Below are positions 59,615-64,000 of a stretch of DNA of 64,000 nucleotides, piece after piece (position 1 is the first letter of the stretch; each line of letters begins with the position of its first letter). The DNA is taken from positions 4,588,001 through 4,652,000 of the forward strand of contig NZ_CP009747.1 in NCBI RefSeq assembly GCF_000800255.1, given 5' to 3'. The notes beneath the pieces are model-generated. The model searched no databases, was not told the origin of the DNA, and saw nothing but the letters and a program-made list of their open reading frames with translations. Source of the stretch: Pseudomonas parafulva (GTDB lineage Bacteria; Pseudomonadota; Gammaproteobacteria; Pseudomonadales; Pseudomonadaceae). The translations under genes and the position numbers were made by a program.

Positions 59615-60097
59615 ATGACTGACCAACAGACCAACGGCGCTGCCGAAGAGAACAGCCCGCAATTCTCGCTGCAGCGCATCTACGTGCGCGACCTGTCGTT
59701 CGAAGCGCCCAAGAGCCCGCAGATCTTCCGCCAGCAGTGGGAGCCGAGCGTCTCGCTGGACCTGAACACCCGCCAGAAGGCCCTGGAAGGCGACTTCCAC
59801 GAGGTGGTGCTGACTTTGTCGGTCACCGTCAAGAATGGTGACGAAGTGGCGTTCATCGCCGAAGTCCAGCAGGCCGGCATCTTCTTGATCTCGGGCCTGG
59901 ACGGGCAGTCGATGAGCCACACCTTGGGCGCGTTCTGCCCGAACATCCTGTTCCCGTACGCGCGTGAAACCCTCGACAGCCTGGTGACCCGCGGCTCGTT
60001 CCCGGCGCTGATGCTGTCGCCGGTGAACTTCGATGCCCTGTACGCCCAGGAACTGCAGCGCATGCAGGAAGCGGGCGAGGCACCGTCGCTGCAGTAA
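59615..60097 (+). CDS. secB: Protein-export chaperone SecB
   Basis: Cytosolic tetrameric chaperone that keeps preproteins unfolded and hands them to SecA. The 160 residues include [20 protein letters not shown], the core [17 protein letters not shown], and the C-terminal [24 protein letters not shown] segment. AAGGATCTGCC precedes the ATG. It closes the yibN-grxC-secB run. Confidence 0.98.
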   Translation: MTDQQTNGAAEENSPQFSLQRIYVRDLSFEAPKSPQIFRQQWEPSVSLDLNTRQKALEGDFHEVVLTLSVTVKNGDEVAFIAEVQQAGIFLISGLDGQSMSHTLGAFCPNILFPYARETLDSLVTRGSFPALMLSPVNFDALYAQELQRMQEAGEAPSLQ

Positions 60098-60115
60098 TTG
60101 CCTGCGCGACTTACG

Positions 60116-60150
60116 AAAAAGCCCCTCGGGATCGACCCGAGGGGCTTTTT
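60116..60150. terminator. Strong terminator after secB, bidirectional
   Basis: AAAAAGCCCCTCGGG, loop ATCGA, CCCGAGGGGCTTTTT. It serves secB and the convergent small gene. Confidence 0.95.
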
Positions 60151-60168
60151 CATGGCTGCGAAATGGCG

Positions 60169-60612
60169 TCAGCCGAACTGTTTCTGCTGTTGCTGCTGCT
60201 TGGCCACTGCTTCCGACGCCGCCACATAGGCCGCCTGGAATTCATCGCTTTCCAGCCAGACCATGGTGGCCGCGTCATCGGCACCATCGAGCCAGGCGCG
60301 GTAGGCGGTGAACACCAAGACGATATAGTCGGTGGCGTGTTCTTCCTTGTGACCCTTGAGCACCAGCGCCAGCAGGGGGTCGACCAGGAACACCGAAATC
60401 ATCGCCTCCAGGCCGTTCTCCTGGGCCTGCTTCATCTTCTCGAACAACGCGTCGTAGCTGCCCGAATCCATGGCCTTGTTGAACACCTGCTCGACGCTGG
60501 TGCTTTCACCCGAGCTGGCCTTGACCGCCTGGCCACTGCGCACCATCCGGTTCTGCTTGGCCTTGGAGGCGGCGCGCTTGGCGCGTTTCTGTTGCTTGGT
60601 GTTGGAAGCCAT
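60169..60612 (-). CDS. Uncharacterised 147-residue protein
   Basis: Function not recognised. The N-terminus is very basic (SNTKQQKRAKRAASKAKQNR, residues 3-22), which could bind nucleic acid. A predicted helical middle (VFNKAMDSGSYDALFEKMKQAQENG; VFLVDPLLALVLKGHKEE) leads to a Gln-rich tail (KQQQQQKQFG). No signal peptide or membrane helix. It starts at ATG 60612; an in-frame ATG nine codons upstream is less likely. It shares the secB terminator and lies 78 nt downstream of the TonB receptor start side, in the same orientation as that receptor. Confidence 0.75.
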   Translation of the reverse strand: MASNTKQQKRAKRAASKAKQNRMVRSGQAVKASSGESTSVEQVFNKAMDSGSYDALFEKMKQAQENGLEAMISVFLVDPLLALVLKGHKEEHATDYIVLVFTAYRAWLDGADDAATMVWLESDEFQAAYVAASEAVAKQQQQQKQFG

Positions 60613-60690
60613 GCCGTGAATCCTCGGGTGTATCCGCAAAAAACGCGTATTGAAGCCTAGAGTCGGCGTTCTGGATAGAGCCTGGCTGCA

Positions 60691-62790
60691 TCAGAAGCTG
60701 TAAGTGCCGGTCACCACCAGGCTGCGCGGGTCGCCGAACTGGATCTGCGCGGCGCTGGTCGCGGCGCTGTAGTAGGTCTTGTCGGTGAGGTTGGACAGGG
60801 CCGCGCGCACGTCCCAGTCATGGGTGCGCAACCCGACCAGCGCATCCCAGCGGCCATAGCCGGGCAGTACGGTGGTGTTCTGGTTGTCGGCGTAGCGTTG
60901 ACCCACCAGGGTCAGGCCGGTTTCGGCGTACCAGCCCAACTCCGGCTTCCAGGTCAGGAACAGGCTGGCATTGCGCCGCGCCACGTTGTTGACTCGGTTG
61001 CCCGCCAGGCCGTTGTTGTCCTTGACGATGGTGGCATCCTGCAGACCGACGCCGCCGCGCACGTACCAGTCGCCCACCAGCTTGCCCTGGGCGGTCAGTT
61101 CGACCCCGCGTGAGCGCTGCAGGCCGGTGAGCACGGTGATACCCGGGTTGTCCGGATCGCTGGTGCGACGGTTGTAGAGCTCCAGTTCGTAGACGGCGAG
61201 GGTAGTGCTCAGGCGGTCGTCGAGCCAGTCGCTCTTGACCCCGATTTCCTTCTGCCGTGTGTTCTCCGGCGCGGTCTCGTTGGTGTTGCCTGCTGCACCG
61301 GGGGTGATGCCGATCAAGCCACCGCCGACCGGGGAAAAGGTCTTGCTCCAGGAGGCGTAAAAGGAATGCGCCTGCCAGGGCGAGTACACCACACCAAGGC
61401 GCGGACTGGTGCTGTTGTCGTTCTGTTTTTCGGAAATGCCCCGCAGCCTGTTCTGGGTCTGCACCTCGAACTGATCGAAGCGCAGGCCGGCGAGCAGTTG
61501 CCATTGATCGTTGAGGCGGATCTGGTCCTGCAGGTAGACACCACGGCTGTCGACCACCGTGTGGTTGTAGCTCGACGCCACCATCGGTCCGGTGTGTTGC
61601 AGCCGTCGGTTCGGGGCGTTGAGGTCCAGCGTTGGCACCGCCTGGCCTCCCGCGTTGACCGCGCGCGCGGTGTACAACTGTGGGTCACGGCGCTGGTTGC
61701 CGAACTCCACCCCTAGCAACAGCGTGTGGTCCAGCCCCCAGGTGCTGACCTGGCCCTCGGCTTCGAGGTTGTTGAACAGGTTGCGGGTGTTCAGGTCCTG
61801 CTGCCAGCGCTGACGAACCACCCGCTGGGTGCTGGGGATGTAGCCGGTGAGGTAGGTGTTGTCGAACTCGCTGTCGAGCTTGAACAGACTCAGGGTGTGG
61901 CGCAGTTGCCAGTTGTCGCCCAGCTGATAGTTCAGCCGCGAGCGCAGCGACTGCGCCCGGTCGTCGATGAAGTCGCGCTGCGTATCGCCGTAGGTGGTGC
62001 TGCGACCCACATCGGCCGGACGGCCGCCGACGCCGGGAATGCCGCGATCGGGCGTGCGGTTGTAGCGACTGTATTCGTACTGCACCAACCAGTTGAGCTC
62101 GGGGCTCAGTTGCCAGCTCATCGACGGGGCGAACAACTGGCGGTTGCCGTCGATGCCGTCGCGGAAACTGTTGTTGTCCTGATTGCCCATGTTCAGGCGC
62201 ACGCTGATGTCATCGTTCAGGTCGGCGCTGAGGTCGGCGTACAGGCTGCGCAGGTCCTCGCTGCCGCCCTGGACTTCGAGGGTCGAGCGACGACCATGCT
62301 CCGGCGCCTTGCTCACCCGGTTGACGATGCCGCCTTGGCTGCCGCGACCGTAAAGCACTGCCGCCGGGCCTTTGAGCACTTCGACGCGTTCGATGTTGTG
62401 CAGGTCGCGCACGTACTGGCTGTCATCGCGCACGCCGTCCAGATAGAAATCGTTGCTGGCATCGAAGCCGCGAATGCGCAGGCTGTCGAAGCGTGTGTCG
62501 GCCCCGCTGCTGACGTTGGGAATGCCCTCCAGCGCCTTGCCCAGACTATTGCTGCCGTAGTCCAGTACATTGGCCGTCTTGACCGTGTCGATGGCCTGCG
62601 GCACGTAGCGCACCGGGGTCGAGGTACGGGTGGCGGTGCTGACGTCCTTGACCCTGGGGTTGTCGCGTTCACGGTCGGTGTCGGCCGAAATCGAGATTTC
62701 CGGGAGCAGGGTGGCGGCGCTGACGAGACTGGTGCTGAACATCAGCGAAAAGCCCAAGGGTAGGGATCTGAAGCGGCGGGGAGCAGGCAT
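60691..62790 (-). CDS. TonB-dependent siderophore receptor
   Basis: Outer-membrane iron-siderophore importer of 699 residues. A signal peptide (to about residue 25) is followed directly by the plug domain (about 50-165: RYVPQAIDTVKTANVLDYGSN, RIRGFDASNDFYLDGVRDD, VLKGPAAVLYGRGSQGGIVN) and a 22-strand barrel ending in TGTYSF with the terminal Phe. There is no N-terminal signalling (STN) domain, so it is not an FpvA-type transducer. The plug resembles Fiu/catecholate-type receptors; ligand is not certain. A Fur-like box lies 39 nt upstream. Confidence 0.93.
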   Translation of the reverse strand: MPAPRRFRSLPLGFSLMFSTSLVSAATLLPEISISADTDRERDNPRVKDVSTATRTSTPVRYVPQAIDTVKTANVLDYGSNSLGKALEGIPNVSSGADTRFDSLRIRGFDASNDFYLDGVRDDSQYVRDLHNIERVEVLKGPAAVLYGRGSQGGIVNRVSKAPEHGRRSTLEVQGGSEDLRSLYADLSADLNDDISVRLNMGNQDNNSFRDGIDGNRQLFAPSMSWQLSPELNWLVQYEYSRYNRTPDRGIPGVGGRPADVGRSTTYGDTQRDFIDDRAQSLRSRLNYQLGDNWQLRHTLSLFKLDSEFDNTYLTGYIPSTQRVVRQRWQQDLNTRNLFNNLEAEGQVSTWGLDHTLLLGVEFGNQRRDPQLYTARAVNAGGQAVPTLDLNAPNRRLQHTGPMVASSYNHTVVDSRGVYLQDQIRLNDQWQLLAGLRFDQFEVQTQNRLRGISEKQNDNSTSPRLGVVYSPWQAHSFYASWSKTFSPVGGGLIGITPGAAGNTNETAPENTRQKEIGVKSDWLDDRLSTTLAVYELELYNRRTSDPDNPGITVLTGLQRSRGVELTAQGKLVGDWYVRGGVGLQDATIVKDNNGLAGNRVNNVARRNASLFLTWKPELGWYAETGLTLVGQRYADNQNTTVLPGYGRWDALVGLRTHDWDVRAALSNLTDKTYYSAATSAAQIQFGDPRSLVVTGTYSF

Positions 62791-62828
62791 GGCATGGCAT
62801 CCGACAAAGGGTCGAGAGAAAGGATGCG

Positions 62829-62847
62829 AATGGTAATGCTTGCTATT
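62829..62847 (-). promoter_or_regulatory. Possible Fur box of the siderophore receptor
   Basis: AATGGTAATGCTTGCTATT is a 19-bp imperfect inverted repeat (6 of 9 positions symmetric) with the AAT spacing of Fur sites, 39 nt upstream of the receptor ATG. Match to the consensus is partial. Confidence 0.4.
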
Positions 62848-63062
62848 TGCTACTGCTTGGCTATTTGTCAGCTTGAATCATGACGTATGTATCAATTTGT
62901 AACTCGCCTCCCGCCAGTAGGTTGGGACCGCAGCGAGATGGCGCTGGCCTTGGTACACACGTCCGAAAAAGAGAAGGAATAACTCCCTGTGAGCCAATCT
63001 CCACGGATTTACACCAGCCCAAAGCTTCAATTTGGTTATATCAACCTTCATTTCACGTTTTT

Positions 63063-63092
63063 TTGACATTCGTTGGCGCGCGCGGATAGGAT
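63063..63092 (+). promoter_or_regulatory. Predicted sigma-70 promoter of the OprD-family porin
   Basis: TTGACA (63063-63068), 18-nt spacer, TAGGAT (63087-63092). It implies an mRNA leader of about 160 nt before the ATG. The preceding 63000-63060 is A/T-rich. No other gene is seen in 62848-63260. Confidence 0.55.
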
Positions 63093-63260
63093 GCGGCCTC
63101 TACGCCTGCCGGCCATCCCATGGCCGAGCGCCGGACGAGGCGCGCGCTCTGCACAGCAGCGCCGCCCACCGTTTGGATACACGCGTCGAACCTACGAAGG
63201 GGCGTTGGTTCCTGGCGTTTACGTAGCAGAGCGTTCTGATTCGGTAATAAGGAAAACAAC

Positions 63261-64000
63261 ATGTTGAATACAAGGATCAGCCTGGTTGCGCTGGCACTCA
63301 TCGCCGCCACTCAGGCCCAGGCCAACGACCAGGCCCAGAGCAAGGGGTTCATCGAGGACAGCCACGCCAACGTCCTTCTGCGTAACGCGTTCATCAATCG
63401 CGACAAGAAGCACGGCGTCAACGACCAGTCCCAGTGGGGCCAGGGCGTGATCGCCAACTTCTCCTCCGGCTTCACCCAGGGCACCGTCGGTGTCGGCGTC
63501 GATGCCTTCGGCCTGTATGCACTGCGCCTGGATGGCGGCAAGGGCCGCAACGGCGGCGGCGGTATCGATTTCTTCAAGCGCGAAAACACCACTGACGCTC
63601 AAGGTCGCAGCGACGCGGCCAACGACCTCGCCCGCGCTGGCGGTGCCGTCAAGTTCCGCATCTCCAACACCGTGCTCAAGTACGGCGACCAGATGCCCGC
63701 GCTGCCGGTCCTGCAATACGACGATTCGCGCCTGCTGCCTGAAAGCTTCACCGGCACCCTGATCACCTCCAAGGAAATCGAAGGGCTGGAACTGAACGCC
63801 GGTCGTTTCACCCAGGAAGCGCGCAAGAGCGCTCAGCGTCGTGACAGCGGTGGTTTGAAGTCGATCAACGTTCTCGGCGGCAGCTACAAGTTCACCGACA
63901 ACTTCACTGCCTCGCTGTACACCGCGGACAACGAAGACGTCATGAAGCGCCACTACCTGGGCCTGAACTACGTCTTCCCGATCGCCGCCGACCAGTCCCT
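63261..64000 (+). CDS. OprD-family outer-membrane porin, N-terminal part (cut by window edge)
   Basis: Substrate-selective 18-strand porin for amino acids, peptides or organic acids. The first 246 residues are present: a signal peptide (LNTRISLVALALIAATQAQA) and the OprD family N-terminus FIEDSHANVLLRNAFINRDKK, WGQGVIANFSSGFTQGTVGVGVDAFG and LNAGRFTQEARKS. AAGGAAAA lies before ATG 63261. AACAACAT overlapping the start matches seven of eight positions of the AANAANAA motif bound by Hfq/Crc in Pseudomonas, so carbon-source control is possible. The subfamily cannot be told from this part. Confidence 0.92.
   Translation, partial: MLNTRISLVALALIAATQAQANDQAQSKGFIEDSHANVLLRNAFINRDKKHGVNDQSQWGQGVIANFSSGFTQGTVGVGVDAFGLYALRLDGGKGRNGGGGIDFFKRENTTDAQGRSDAANDLARAGGAVKFRISNTVLKYGDQMPALPVLQYDDSRLLPESFTGTLITSKEIEGLELNAGRFTQEARKSAQRRDSGGLKSINVLGGSYKFTDNFTASLYTADNEDVMKRHYLGLNYVFPIAADQS

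Overview
This window is a high-GC chromosomal segment of a Pseudomonas, most likely of the P. putida group. That placement is inferred from gene order and remembered protein similarity, not from a search. Markers are the metX-yggT-proC-yggS-pilT run, the mrcA-pilMN(OP)Q-aroKB-damX-gltBD-hemE run, the betIBA/betT locus, a typical Pseudomonas REP element, and an OprD porin. Almost every base is coding. No rRNA, tRNA, insertion sequence, integrase, prophage or CRISPR array was seen.

Layout. 1-4.2 kb holds metX (partial), yggT, proC and yggS on the minus strand, a divergent PilT-like ATPase, and an NlpC/P60 hydrolase. 4.4-10.1 kb holds a double-TM2 protein, a SPOR protein coupled to argS, priA and rpmE. 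10.4-21.4 kb holds maeB, the class A penicillin-binding protein gene mrcA, a reduced pil/hof-like cluster (pilM, pilN, a fused pilO-pilP and a short pilQ), then aroK, aroB and damX. 21.8-29.5 kb holds gltB and gltD (glutamate synthase), hemE and a periplasmic OB-fold protein. 29.5-32.6 kb holds an MFS transporter divergent from a LysR regulator, then an orphan ParA. 32.6-39.7 kb is a minus-strand run of an RCK-type cation/proton antiporter, mscK, selO and trxC. 40-46.6 kb is the choline-to-glycine-betaine locus betIBA with divergent betT. 46.6-52.9 kb is an accessory pair: a secreted trypsin-like protease and a divergent 1551-residue protein resembling the Pseudomonas large DUF6543/'dermonecrotic toxin domain' family. 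52.9-60.6 kb is the envelope/housekeeping block yibQ-like, ctpA, envC-like, a PagP-like barrel, gpmI, yibN, grxC, secB and a small unknown protein. 60.7-64 kb holds a TonB-dependent siderophore receptor and a divergent OprD-family porin cut by the window end.

How the genes work together. Cell-wall synthesis and remodelling recurs: mrcA, damX, the SPOR protein, NlpC/P60, ctpA, the EnvC-like activator and the YibQ-like deacetylase. Osmotic adaptation clusters in 34-46.6 kb: MscK, the antiporter, and choline uptake and oxidation. Nitrogen and carbon junctions are gltBD and maeB.

Most worth a second look: the protease/large-toxin-like pair; the reduced PilMN-(PilO-PilP)-PilQ set, whose sizes recall enterobacterial HofMNOPQ rather than a full twitching machine; a perfect 26-bp palindrome over a predicted argS promoter; and a family of TGCAGCT-based repeats at three unrelated loci.
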